From Bacteroidales bacterium (GTDB lineage: Bacteria > Bacteroidota > Bacteroidia > Bacteroidales > G3-4614), in contig JAFXDI010000018.1 of assembly GCA_017521245.1 (NCBI GenBank), forward strand, positions 1 through 64,000: a stretch of DNA of 64,000 nucleotides. Direction: 5' to 3'. Each line of letters opens with the position of its first letter. Positions within the stretch are counted from its first letter, which is position 1. Shown here piece by piece: positions 1 to 9,726 of this stretch. A program made the translations under genes and the position numbers. The notes beneath the pieces were generated by a model, which made no database searches, had not been told where the DNA came from, and saw only the letters and a list, made by a program, of their open reading frames with translations.

Positions 1-36
1 TATATAATATGATTTGATTATATCCCATTTACAAAT

Positions 37-1344
37 TTAGTACTTTTGTATCATATCAATCTTAATGATATGATCAATATCTGTGGGAATTTCATCAAAG
101 TATAAGGTTATGCCATTCTCATTATGTTTTATCTTAATGTCTTTTCCATTAATTAGTGAAACTGCATTTTTCGCTTTGTAATCATTGATTTGCAAATGTA
201 ATGAATTACTGTTTAAGTTTAGTATATGAATATACAATGTGTTATTTTTCATAGTAGTAACACCCCAATCTTGAGGAGGAATTATTCCAGCTGTTGTACC
301 ATAAACCGATTCTCCATATTTGCCCAACCATTCGCCAATCTCTTTTAAACGAGAAGCAGCCTCTTCTGGAAAACTTCCGTCAGGACCAGGACCAACATTA
401 AGTAATAGGTTTGCACCCATACCAACATTTCTTAAAAGGAAGTGAATAATATCTTTAGTTGATTTATAGTTGTCATCAACAATATTATACCCCCAGGTAT
501 TGTTCATAGTCTGGCACGACTCTAAAGGTAGTTTGCTAACTTGTTGACCTTCAGAATAACCTGCAGTATTTTCTCCAGGAAGATCGCGTTCAAAAATCTG
601 AAAATCTTCACCCTCTTTAATCTCTTTATGATGATTATTAGCAATTAAACAGTGAGGTTGAATTGAGTGAATAAGTCTGTATTGCTCCTCTAATTGCCAA
701 TCAAAGTCTGGTTTATCCCATACCCCATCAAACCAAATAGCACCAATTTCTCCATAGTTAGTCAATAACTCAGTTAATTGGTTATTCATAAAAGAGTAGT
801 AACTACTCCAATTCTCTTTTGATTTATCTCTACCACTTTTCTGACCAGTGCCTCCTACAGGGAAATCATCTCTTCCCCAATCAATATGCGAGTAATATAG
901 ATGAAGTTTTATTCCTTGTCTATTACACTCCTCTGCAAGTTCTTTAAGAATATCCCTTTTAAAAGGCGTTGCATCAACAATATTGTAATCGGTAAAGTCA
1001 GAGTGAAACATCGAAAAGCCATCATGGTGTCTCGAAGTAAAGCATAAATATTTTGCTCCAGACCCCTTTATAATATCAATCCACTCTTTGGCATTAAATT
1101 TTGAGGGATAAAAACCTGCGGCAAGTTGCGAATATCTTTTATGTTTAATATCCTGATTTGTCATAACCCACTCTCCGTCGCCCATCATACTATAAATACC
1201 CCAATGGATAAAAATTCCAAATTTAGCATCAGCAAACTCTTTTCTGCGTTCTAAATTCTCAGGAGTAGGGGAGTATGGTAACTCTTCGGCTGTAATGTTT
1301 AATGATATTATAGCAACTATAAAAAAAACAAATCTTTTAATCAT
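37..1344 (-). CDS. Secreted alpha-L-fucosidase, GH29
   Basis: Predicted exo-glycosidase releasing L-fucose from glycans. The 435-aa product starts with a signal peptide (about residues 1-19, hydrophobic FVFFIVAIISL). The GH29 barrel follows: KFGIFIHWGIYS near residue 43, RHHDGF (substrate-binding His pair), and IWFDGVW, whose Asp206 is in the position of the family nucleophile. A short beta-sandwich tail closes the protein and no sorting domain is visible, so it is probably periplasmic or a free exoenzyme. It is separated from the GEVED gene by 247 bp holding a terminator, so it is probably its own transcription unit, although all three genes at this end share a strand. GH29 membership is clear; linkage specificity cannot be read from sequence. 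Confidence 0.93.
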   Translation of the reverse strand: MIKRFVFFIVAIISLNITAEELPYSPTPENLERRKEFADAKFGIFIHWGIYSMMGDGEWVMTNQDIKHKRYSQLAAGFYPSKFNAKEWIDIIKGSGAKYLCFTSRHHDGFSMFHSDFTDYNIVDATPFKRDILKELAEECNRQGIKLHLYYSHIDWGRDDFPVGGTGQKSGRDKSKENWSSYYSFMNNQLTELLTNYGEIGAIWFDGVWDKPDFDWQLEEQYRLIHSIQPHCLIANNHHKEIKEGEDFQIFERDLPGENTAGYSEGQQVSKLPLESCQTMNNTWGYNIVDDNYKSTKDIIHFLLRNVGMGANLLLNVGPGPDGSFPEEAASRLKEIGEWLGKYGESVYGTTAGIIPPQDWGVTTMKNNTLYIHILNLNSNSLHLQINDYKAKNAVSLINGKDIKIKHNENGITLYFDEIPTDIDHIIKIDMIQKY

Positions 1345-1540
1345 TATTTCTGATTTATATATTTAACCTTATCACAAAGGTACTAATAAGCAACCGAAAA
1401 ATAAGAAACTTATTCCAATATTTTTTGTGGAAAGTACACATTATAACAGGTTCATATTGGCATAACTTAAAAAAGAATAGTCCACCTCTAATACTTGCCG
1501 ATACTGGTTGGGACGAGCGTTGATGTTACTTTAAATATAA

Positions 1541-1572
1541 AAAATGGAGATGAATTACTTCACCTCCATTTT
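1541..1572 (-). terminator. Rho-independent terminator after the GEVED gene
   Basis: On the minus strand an AAAATGGAG arm pairs with CTCCATTTT around a short A/T-rich loop with G-U pairs, and is followed by a T run. It sits 20 bp past the stop of the GEVED gene. The rest of the 1345-1591 gap shows no gene. Confidence 0.7.
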
Positions 1573-1591
1573 CAGTAATAGTATATCAACT

Positions 1592-4500
1592 CTATTTTAC
1601 AATAACTTTATTTACGGTTGAGAAATCATCCTCAATAACTTTTACAATATATATACCGTTTTCAATATCAATAGATGTTGTTCCAATTACCGTAATCGAA
1701 TTTAATAGTTTGCCCGAAGTTGGAGCATATATATATGCAATACCATTCTCTATGCCTGTAACAACTATTTTATTATCTGTCCCAAATACAGTAACATTAG
1801 AGCCCTCAGTATCTTTAATAGAAGTAGAATTGTTGTAAACATTCAACATAAAATCAACAATACCACCACCATTATCCAATATGTTATTAGAATCATCAAA
1901 ACGGCCACAAGGATCTGTGCTATCCCAATCTAATTTATAACGAATCCTATACAAACCTCCAGCGTCAGCAGGAACAGTAAATGCACCTAAAGCACTTGTA
2001 CCTTGGTTTGAGCCAGTTGCACCACTGCTTGTAACGCCATTAATGTAGTTGAACGAAACAAGTTCCTCCCAATTACCACTACTACCTACATTAAAAACAT
2101 AGTTTCTGTCCCAATCAACATATACATATTTGTGCATCCATGAACCATTAAACGAGAGAGTAGGGGTAAGAACATCACCAGCGTAGCAGTTTAGAACTTG
2201 GTCTGTGTGGTTCTCATAGATAATGCGATGGGGATCTTGAGATAAACCACTAACACTTATCGAAGAAGAACCAGGATAAGTTGAACCTCTTAAAGAGACC
2301 TCAGTAAGGTACCTGTTATCATTGCTTCCATCAGTTCTGTCAGTTCTTCTCAAAGTCTCTGTCGGCTCGCAATACTCTTTTTTATTAGTAGAGACAACAA
2401 CTTTTGCCCCAGCACTATTTGAGGTAAATGAACCATAATAAATACCATCGTTCTCTTCCATCACAATATCAAAGCCATTCACATTTACATTGTCAAGAAG
2501 GTACTCGTCATCAATACTAACAACTATTGAGAAAGTAGCGTCACTTGCAATAATATCTTTATTTGCAAGTTCATTTCCATCCGTATCTGTTATGATAACA
2601 GAACATCCACCACCTTTCGAAATATTAAGTTTAGGCTCTGCTGCAGGAAGAGCAGTAGAATTTACTCTAAAAGTAAATAATGTACCACGTTTTCTTGCTT
2701 TGCAAGGACCACCACCTAATGAGTTGTGGGCAGGAGCCTCACCTGAGCAAATTCTTATGCCAAAGCAACCAGTTCCAACATTTTCAGGAACAATAATATC
2801 GGTTTGCTTATTAGTAACTTGAGAGCCTGGATTGTTAAATAGTTCGTATGCTTCATCACTTCCTTCGCTCCAAGTACCATCCATATTCCAGTCAATATAG
2901 GCAATACCTTGAGCCCAAGTTGTGTGCATTGCACCCGAAACAAAAATCTTTATTGTATCTCCAGGACATACGTCAGCAATACACGACTCCGAAAGGTCAG
3001 TTATAGAAGCTGATTTAGTAAAGTTAAAGGCTGTAACGCTATTCACCATTACATAACCTTCTGTAATACCATAATGATCTCCATCTCCATTATTTGGAGT
3101 GGTGCCTTCACAATATTCGGGGAATTTAGGCTCAACCTTCATTGTAAGTTCAAGATCTTGATTAAGACCTGTAATAGGTAATGGGTTATTTGATGTCATG
3201 GTTGCACCATAAGGAATACCATCTTTATACCATTGAACAAACTGATAACCACCTGCAGGTACACAAGTAATATCAACATTTGTACCAGCAGCATATTTGC
3301 CATCTGCGTCTGGGGCGGGAGATAAGGTAAATGTTGCAGCTCCAGTTACATTTGATAGAGCTGAAACAGAGAATCTTTCGTTGTCATTTGGAGCAACAGT
3401 AATCATAAGGTCATAAGCAATACCTGTACCTACAGCAGAACAAGCATCATCAGCTGTAATTGCACTATCACTTATAATAACCCTTACATATATATTACCC
3501 GAAACGGCTGTTTCAGGAACAGCAATAGAAATATTTTCACTATCTTCAATAGCTCCAATAAACTCTTCAGTCTCGAACGAGTGGTTGTTATTCCAATCGG
3601 CCCAGGCAGCAATATTTTTGTTGCTAAAGTTTGCATTAGCCTCTTTTATCGCACTTAAATTGAAAGAAGTTAGGCGTTTAGTATTAATACCACCTAAAAT
3701 AGAGTAACGATAGAAGTTTGCTCCTGGGTCATTAGCCTCGGTAAAGTAATTTAAACTTGTTCCTCCTTGAGGAGTAATTGAAATAGAACTGAACCAGGCA
3801 TCAGGAGTTGTTCCGGTTGGCTCGCAGAATACAAGTTCTTTAAATTTAGCAATCAAACCTATGCTGAATTCTGCGGAGAATGTAAATTCCTCGCTTTCGC
3901 TTAAAATACCACCGGTCTCTTTGCTATACCAACCATCAAACTCATAACCATTATTAGGAGAAGCCAAAGCTGTAACTTTAGTACCATTATTAACTTTAAC
4001 TTCAGTGCCTTCAATACCTTTAAATCTAATAGCTCCCCATCCGCTTTGACCATCGCTACCTGATATCGTAATAATAGGTCTTTCAACATATTGCGAAATT
4101 TCCATAGGAATATTCAATACCATACCATCGGTAACATCATCGCAACTTGCAAATTCAGGTTCAGCAGGAGCATCATCAGGATTGTTAGCCTTGATTCTTA
4201 TAGCACAAGACGAAACATTAGTTCCTGCAGGAACGGTAATCTCTTTTGAATATTCAATAGTTTTACCATTTACGGTTCCCTCCAAACGACCTAAATATTC
4301 GCCATCCGATACAAACTCTTTATCAGCATTGAAATCAACATAAACATCTAAAGCCCAAACTTTATTTGATCTTGAAGAAGATTTTTGAACAATATTCAAT
4401 GTAAATGGAGAACCTGCTTCAGCAACAATTGCTTGAGAGTTATATTTTGTGTATATATTTTCGGGAACACCATCAAATTCGGCATTGATATTCATTGATG

Positions 4501-5161
4501 CACCAGTAGTAGAAACTGTCGATATATATCTTGATGTAGTTTTCGTTCCATTTACTTTGCAGTAATCAGTAACCGAGCGAGGATCTGGAGAGTTGCTAAT
4601 AACAATATCATCAATATAAATATCTAAATCTCCATTGATTCTACCCAATGCACTTTCGCAATCAGGATATAAAACCAAACGGTCAATCTCTAAATTACTT
4701 CCTTTAATAGCAAATACAGCATCACTCCATGCATTTGCACGAGATTCTGATTGAGAAAGTTTCTCAAATTGCATAACTTCTGAGCCAGTATTTTTCCCTC
4801 TCAAAAGTATTCTACTTGCAACTGGTTTGTGAATAAAAATGTGTACATATTGAGTTTGAGTTGTTAAATTAAATGGACGTTCCAATTTAATTTCAACACC
4901 ATTCCTATCTCCTGCATAATAGGGCCTTATTACATGTAAAACCTTTTCTGAAGAGTTCATATCATCTAAATAGGGGTTATCAATAACCATTGGGGTATTT
5001 GAACATCTACCATCATTAAAAGGAGAATCTTCCCAAGTATCAACAAACTCTATTCCCGAACTTGAGCCGTCCTCAAACGAAGACAACACTATTTGAGCAT
5101 TTGCCACTGAGGCAAACATCCCTAAAAATAGGACAACTATATAATATTTAAACTTTTTCAT
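1592..5161 (-). CDS. Giant exported GEVED-domain protein with T9SS sorting domain
   Basis: 1189-aa secreted protein of unknown activity. It has a signal peptide (residues 1-22, ending ASVANA). Four GEVED-type modules are visible by their acidic core: YVDFNADKEF, AAWADWNNNHSF, AYIDWNMDGTW and VYVDWDRNYVF. Repeats of the YEFDGWYSK type (InlB/bacterial Ig-like) lie between them. The last about 75 residues form a T9SS C-terminal domain (GIENGIAYIYAPTSGKLL, then GIYIVKV and NKVIVK). It should therefore cross the outer membrane through the T9SS and be surface-anchored or released. It starts 21 bp after the upstream GH29 gene, which suggests an operon; a role in glycan or matrix binding is inference. 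Confidence 0.85.
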   Translation of the reverse strand: MKKFKYYIVVLFLGMFASVANAQIVLSSFEDGSSSGIEFVDTWEDSPFNDGRCSNTPMVIDNPYLDDMNSSEKVLHVIRPYYAGDRNGVEIKLERPFNLTTQTQYVHIFIHKPVASRILLRGKNTGSEVMQFEKLSQSESRANAWSDAVFAIKGSNLEIDRLVLYPDCESALGRINGDLDIYIDDIVISNSPDPRSVTDYCKVNGTKTTSRYISTVSTTGASMNINAEFDGVPENIYTKYNSQAIVAEAGSPFTLNIVQKSSSRSNKVWALDVYVDFNADKEFVSDGEYLGRLEGTVNGKTIEYSKEITVPAGTNVSSCAIRIKANNPDDAPAEPEFASCDDVTDGMVLNIPMEISQYVERPIITISGSDGQSGWGAIRFKGIEGTEVKVNNGTKVTALASPNNGYEFDGWYSKETGGILSESEEFTFSAEFSIGLIAKFKELVFCEPTGTTPDAWFSSISITPQGGTSLNYFTEANDPGANFYRYSILGGINTKRLTSFNLSAIKEANANFSNKNIAAWADWNNNHSFETEEFIGAIEDSENISIAVPETAVSGNIYVRVIISDSAITADDACSAVGTGIAYDLMITVAPNDNERFSVSALSNVTGAATFTLSPAPDADGKYAAGTNVDITCVPAGGYQFVQWYKDGIPYGATMTSNNPLPITGLNQDLELTMKVEPKFPEYCEGTTPNNGDGDHYGITEGYVMVNSVTAFNFTKSASITDLSESCIADVCPGDTIKIFVSGAMHTTWAQGIAYIDWNMDGTWSEGSDEAYELFNNPGSQVTNKQTDIIVPENVGTGCFGIRICSGEAPAHNSLGGGPCKARKRGTLFTFRVNSTALPAAEPKLNISKGGGCSVIITDTDGNELANKDIIASDATFSIVVSIDDEYLLDNVNVNGFDIVMEENDGIYYGSFTSNSAGAKVVVSTNKKEYCEPTETLRRTDRTDGSNDNRYLTEVSLRGSTYPGSSSISVSGLSQDPHRIIYENHTDQVLNCYAGDVLTPTLSFNGSWMHKYVYVDWDRNYVFNVGSSGNWEELVSFNYINGVTSSGATGSNQGTSALGAFTVPADAGGLYRIRYKLDWDSTDPCGRFDDSNNILDNGGGIVDFMLNVYNNSTSIKDTEGSNVTVFGTDNKIVVTGIENGIAYIYAPTSGKLLNSITVIGTTSIDIENGIYIVKVIEDDFSTVNKVIVK

Positions 5162-5182
5162 ATTTGTTATGTTGTTTCGTTA

Positions 5183-6661
5183 TTAATATATTGAGATTCT
5201 GCTGATAAGAGGACACTCCTTACTATCAGTGATTTTAATTCTAACTTTTTGAGTAGTAATAGGAGAAGATAATGTTATAATTCTCTTATGACCTATTGTA
5301 GTTGTCTCTTCAGTTGTAGATTGTTTAGCCCAACTTGAACCATTCCAAGTATAAACTTCAAACCCTTTTACACGTTGACCTTTTCTAATATATTCACCTA
5401 AACGAATATATTTTACCTGTTTTGATGAACCAAGATCAATGTCAATATGTCCTGTTTTCTCTCCATCTTCAAGAGCCCAATATGTTTCAGGATTGTTGTC
5501 GGTAACATTAGAAGCCGCAAATTTACCAGAAACAGAACTACTTCTTTCTGCTGATGCTGTAGCGGTTTTATTTAAAGCAAGGTCAGTGCCAAAAGCGTTA
5601 TCAATAAGAGTCTTGAACTGATGCATTATACTTACTGTTTGATCAGATAGACTTCCTGATTTATTTGGAGGAAAGTTTAGAATAAGATTTGCATTTCTAC
5701 CCACTGTATGCATATAGATGGTAAATAGTTCTTGAGCCGATTTAAGTTGGCTGTCAGAGAATGTCCAGAACCATCCAGGTCCATTTTTAGCATCAGCCTC
5801 ACCAGGTAGCCAACGCCATCCGTTTTCTTCTCCATATTCATTACCACTACCATCGCCATTATATCCGTTATCATATAAACTCCAAGAGGTTTCACCAGCC
5901 CAACCTTCTTCATTTCCAATCCAGTGGCAGTCTTGATCCCAACCCCATATAGCACAATCGGGTTGAAGATCTTTAATCATTTTAAAAGCGTTAGGAAAGT
6001 CGTAATATGTAGCAGCATCTATACTGCGACTCTCTCTTGCACCTCCATAGTATCCGTCTCCACCATTTGCACCATCAAACCACATCTCAAATATATCTCC
6101 GTAGTTTGTACAAATTTCACGAATTTGTTCATGGAAAGCCTCAACATATCCAGCACGACCATATTCTGCATGATTTCTATCCCAAGGAGAGATATATGCT
6201 CCAAATTTTAGACCCTGTTTTGCACACTCTTCCGAAAGCATTTTAGGTATATCTACATTTCCGTTTGTAGTGGTGTTGTTTTTAGTTGAGTGGTTTGTTG
6301 TGTTAGTAAACCAAGTACAGAAACCATCGTGATGTTTACATGTTAGGATAATACCCTTACAGCCTATGTTCTTAATTTCAGTTACCCACTGTTCCACGTT
6401 TATGGCAGAAGTAGGACTGAAAGTATTAATACTTTCATCTCCATATCCCCATTCTCTACCAGTAAAGGTGTTAATACCAAAGTGCATAAAGGCGTAAAAT
6501 TCCATGTCATGCCATTTTAATTGAGTCTCTGTCGGAACAGGGAACACTGGTAAGGGTTCATTTACGTCCGAAGAGATATCACATAGCGTTGTCTGTTGAG
6601 CAAACGCACTTCCTGTTGTAAATGCAACAAGAAGAAGTAAAAATAATCTCTTAAAGTTCAT
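5183..6661 (-). CDS. Alpha-L-fucosidase, GH29, with C-terminal F5/8 type C domain
   Basis: 492-aa exported fucosidase. The signal peptide spans residues 1-21 (LLLLVAFTTGSAFA). The catalytic barrel has MHFGINTFTGREWG, CKHHDGFCTW and MWFDGANG, with Asp196 as predicted nucleophile. A discoidin-like F5/8 type C module follows (about residues 360-492: ALNKTATASAE, DNNPETYWALEDGE, VKYIRLGEY). The MWFDGANG motif plus a C-terminal carbohydrate-binding module resembles the GH29 subfamily often assigned to alpha-1,3/1,4-fucosidases acting on branched Lewis-type glycans; that assignment is an inference. It is first in transcription order and is closely followed by the GEVED protein gene. Confidence 0.92.
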   Translation of the reverse strand: MNFKRLFLLLLVAFTTGSAFAQQTTLCDISSDVNEPLPVFPVPTETQLKWHDMEFYAFMHFGINTFTGREWGYGDESINTFSPTSAINVEQWVTEIKNIGCKGIILTCKHHDGFCTWFTNTTNHSTKNNTTTNGNVDIPKMLSEECAKQGLKFGAYISPWDRNHAEYGRAGYVEAFHEQIREICTNYGDIFEMWFDGANGGDGYYGGARESRSIDAATYYDFPNAFKMIKDLQPDCAIWGWDQDCHWIGNEEGWAGETSWSLYDNGYNGDGSGNEYGEENGWRWLPGEADAKNGPGWFWTFSDSQLKSAQELFTIYMHTVGRNANLILNFPPNKSGSLSDQTVSIMHQFKTLIDNAFGTDLALNKTATASAERSSSVSGKFAASNVTDNNPETYWALEDGEKTGHIDIDLGSSKQVKYIRLGEYIRKGQRVKGFEVYTWNGSSWAKQSTTEETTTIGHKRIITLSSPITTQKVRIKITDSKECPLISRISIY

Positions 6662-6873
6662 AATTACATTTATTTAGATAATATTATTTAATAAGCATAA
6701 AAAAACCGTAAAAAACAGTTATTTGTTAGTCAAAAGTATCTTTATTTATCTCATATTCACGCTCTGACGATAAATATAACAAAAAATAAAATACAAAAAA
6801 CAACCTTTAATTTTATTCACAATACTTTAAGTATTTTTTTGAAATCATCTAATAATTAGCCAACAACAGATAT

Positions 6874-8778
6874 TTAAATAGCATGAGTAATATGTCTTAC
6901 CTCATAAATATTTTTCATACCTCTTATATCCTCTTCAACGTCTTTAAGTTCGTTAATAGAGTGAACATAGAAAACAATGATACAATCAATAATATCATCT
7001 TCGGTAGTACTTTTTATACTTTCAATGCTTAACAGGTTTTTTTGCGATATTTCTGTAATCAAATCCAGTAAGAAGCCATCCCTATTTACCGCTTTAATAA
7101 ATATAGTAACAGGATATGTCTTTTCAGATGGATATAAACTGACATTCTCAATAATATCGCCTTGTTGTGCGGCAACCGAAATGGCAGTAGGACAGTTACA
7201 TTTATGAATAGTAACAGTATTATCATCATGTCTGAATCCAATAACCTCATCTCCGGGTAGAGGCTCACAATTAGGACATAAAATATATTGTGTACCCACT
7301 TCTCCTTTTTTTGCTTTTTCTCTTCTCAAGTATTGTTTGATATATTGTATAGCCTTGTAGGTTACAACGTGGTCTAACCAAAACTCTTTTGGATGGTGAC
7401 TTGTTTCTGAACCAATTCTTACTCTGTCACCATGTTGAAGTTTAGTAAATATCGATTTTAATTTATCATTAATTATAGCATATTGAGCATGCTCTCCAAT
7501 GTTAGAGTGAATTTCATAAGCAAAGTCTAATGCACTTGCACCACTTGGTAAAATAAATTGAGTACCATTTGGAGAGAAAACAACAATATCATCATTGTAG
7601 AAAGTTCTGATAACGCTCTCAATACTAAAACCGCTCTCTTTGCCATGGAACGAAATATCTTTAAGAATATCGCGGAATTTTGCAATCCATCCCTCAACAC
7701 CAGTTTCTCGTTCAACAAGACATCCATAATACGATCTCTCACGCATACTGGTCGATTGAATATGCACCTCCATCCATCTGCCTTCGTTTCCCATAAGTTT
7801 GCAGTGGAGGCTATGGTAGCCATTTTCTTTAGGAGTGTCAATATAGTTATTTAAACTACCAGGTTTTTCAATATAAAGGTCGGTAAGTATAGAGTATATT
7901 CTCAAAGCCAAACGCTTTTCTGTAAGACCTAACTCTTCCCAATTTTCAAAAGTGATATTAATAACCCTAATATGTTCAACCTCTTTAAAAGATATATTTT
8001 TTGAGTGCATTTTACTCCATATAGAATAAACGGTACGTTTATCGCAGTCTATTTGAGCTTTAATGCCGTTCTCTTCAAGTCTCTCTTCAATCTTTCTAAT
8101 CCATTTTCTGGCAGCAGAAGCATGAGCCTCAGCATAGTTGTCTATCTGTTTCTTTATATCTTCATATTCATGAGGCGAACGATATTGAAGACTTAAATTC
8201 TCCAACTCCGATTTAACCTTATACAAACCAAGACGATTTGCAAGTGGAGCATAAAAGTAGTCGGTTTCACCAGCAATCTTAATCTGTTTTTCAGGTTTCA
8301 TTGATTTAAGCGTACGCATATTATGCAAGCGGTCAGAAAGTTTAATCAACAATGCACGAATATCGTAATGTATTGAGTTTAACATCTGTTGAAAATTATC
8401 AACCTGTTTCGAAGTCTCATACTTATCCCTCTTCTTTTTGGTAAGTACGTCAACCAAAAAGGCAATATCACTGCCAAACCCTGCTTTAATCTCCTCAATA
8501 GTATGGTTGGTATCCTCAACTACATCGTGTAGTAGGGCTGCAATAATAGGATTAACACCCAATTTCAACTCATCACAAACAATTGAAGCAACAGCCAGAG
8601 GGTGAGTAATGTATGGGTCTCCTGCTTTTCTTTTTTGGTTAATATGGGCCATCTCAGCAAATGCAAAACCTTTGCGAATAAGGCTCATCTCTTCCTCTGA
8701 AAAACGTTTAGCAGCATTGGCAAAGAATGTATCTCTTTGATTCCTTACCATATCTCTATATTTCTCGTAACATTCCAT
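6874..8778 (-). CDS. RelA/SpoT homologue, probably (p)ppGpp hydrolase with degenerate synthetase
   Basis: 634-aa long RSH protein. The N-terminal HD hydrolase domain looks intact: RKAGDPYITHP, LLHDVVEDT and LSDRLHNMRTL carry the metal and catalytic residues known from Rel/SpoT. The synthetase domain aligns to RelA around VYSIWSKM but has lost key positions. The GRPK stretch is CDKR, the catalytic Asp of the FDVRAVR motif is His (VEHIRVIN), and the AHWKYK motif is absent; the Glu of EVQIRT is kept (MEVHIQS). TGS (about 390-450), a Cys-containing conserved domain (CPNC, HKCNC) and a C-terminal ACT domain follow. It therefore probably degrades rather than makes the alarmone. It is shorter than typical 730-aa bifunctional enzymes. 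Confidence 0.85.
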   Translation of the reverse strand: MECYEKYRDMVRNQRDTFFANAAKRFSEEEMSLIRKGFAFAEMAHINQKRKAGDPYITHPLAVASIVCDELKLGVNPIIAALLHDVVEDTNHTIEEIKAGFGSDIAFLVDVLTKKKRDKYETSKQVDNFQQMLNSIHYDIRALLIKLSDRLHNMRTLKSMKPEKQIKIAGETDYFYAPLANRLGLYKVKSELENLSLQYRSPHEYEDIKKQIDNYAEAHASAARKWIRKIEERLEENGIKAQIDCDKRTVYSIWSKMHSKNISFKEVEHIRVINITFENWEELGLTEKRLALRIYSILTDLYIEKPGSLNNYIDTPKENGYHSLHCKLMGNEGRWMEVHIQSTSMRERSYYGCLVERETGVEGWIAKFRDILKDISFHGKESGFSIESVIRTFYNDDIVVFSPNGTQFILPSGASALDFAYEIHSNIGEHAQYAIINDKLKSIFTKLQHGDRVRIGSETSHHPKEFWLDHVVTYKAIQYIKQYLRREKAKKGEVGTQYILCPNCEPLPGDEVIGFRHDDNTVTIHKCNCPTAISVAAQQGDIIENVSLYPSEKTYPVTIFIKAVNRDGFLLDLITEISQKNLLSIESIKSTTEDDIIDCIIVFYVHSINELKDVEEDIRGMKNIYEVRHITHAI

Positions 8779-8807
8779 ATATATAATTGTTATATTCCTA
8801 TTTTGTA

Positions 8808-9476
8808 TTAATATTGCTCTTCGTCAATTATAAAATTTAAGAAATCGTTTAGAGGTTTGGTGTAACTAAAATACTTACATACCTTATCAATCCAATCTTT
8901 TTCAAAAAAGAATTTATCTGGCATATATTTTACCACTCCAAAATCTTTAAGTTTAAGTAACTCAGGATATTCAAAACTCTTATCAAAACCCAAAGGAAGT
9001 TTTTTTAAAGAGTTCTCAAAATTCAAACCGCCAAAACATTCAATAAAATTTTTATCATTAATAATATCTCTAAATTCCTCTATATTATCGTAAATGGCAC
9101 GTCTCTCGGCCTTCAAAAGAGCAGAAGAAGGAAACCATAAACCTGCACATATCATAGATTTGCCAGGTTCAATATGCAGATAGTATCCTGCTCTATCAAG
9201 TTTTTTCCCAAACTTTGTCATAAAAGCACCAAAGTTTGTTTTGTATGGAGTCTTGTCAAAAGAGAATCTCATGTCTCTATATATTCTATAAACGCAACGT
9301 TCCACCGACAAGCCTTTTAATTCATCATCAAACGCACTCATATTTGACAGAAGAACTCTTATATCATTCTCAAATTCAGTTTTAATATTAACAAATCGGT
9401 GCTTGTTTAGAGCAAACCATTCACGATTATTGTTAATAGACAATTCAGATAAAAATTTAAAAGTATCATTATTCAT
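8808..9476 (-). CDS. DUF2461 family protein (TIGR02453-like)
   Basis: About 222 aa from the chosen Met (NNDTFKFLSELSINNNREWF), which begins where the family begins; an in-frame ATG at 9515 would add 13 residues. Family hallmarks visible are NNREWF near the N-terminus, RIYRDMRFSFDKTPYKTNFGAF, and GYYLHIEPG. Function of the family is unknown. It lies 29 bp upstream of the RSH gene on the same strand, so the two may be cotranscribed. Confidence 0.85.
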   Translation of the reverse strand: MNNDTFKFLSELSINNNREWFALNKHRFVNIKTEFENDIRVLLSNMSAFDDELKGLSVERCVYRIYRDMRFSFDKTPYKTNFGAFMTKFGKKLDRAGYYLHIEPGKSMICAGLWFPSSALLKAERRAIYDNIEEFRDIINDKNFIECFGGLNFENSLKKLPLGFDKSFEYPELLKLKDFGVVKYMPDKFFFEKDWIDKVCKYFSYTKPLNDFLNFIIDEEQY

Positions 9477-9726
9477 TCTCTTGCGTTTATATATAACTGA
9501 CCGAAAATCAATCAAGTAAATAAGAGTATAATGTTAGTGCTGTTATAAAACAAAAAACATTAACCCATTTTACAAAATGTGCAGTAAAGATAAATAAAAA
9601 TTTTTTTTAAAATTATTACCAACACAACATATTTTTTTGAAAATTGATTATCTTATAGTAACTTCGCACGGAATTTAATAAAAGCACTTAATTGATAGAT
9701 AATTTCAGTTAATAGAAAAACACAAT

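Noticed and set aside
2490-2822. 110-codon plus-strand ORF inside the GEVED gene
   Set aside because: Shadow of the 1189-aa minus-strand gene, which has clear domains through this region.
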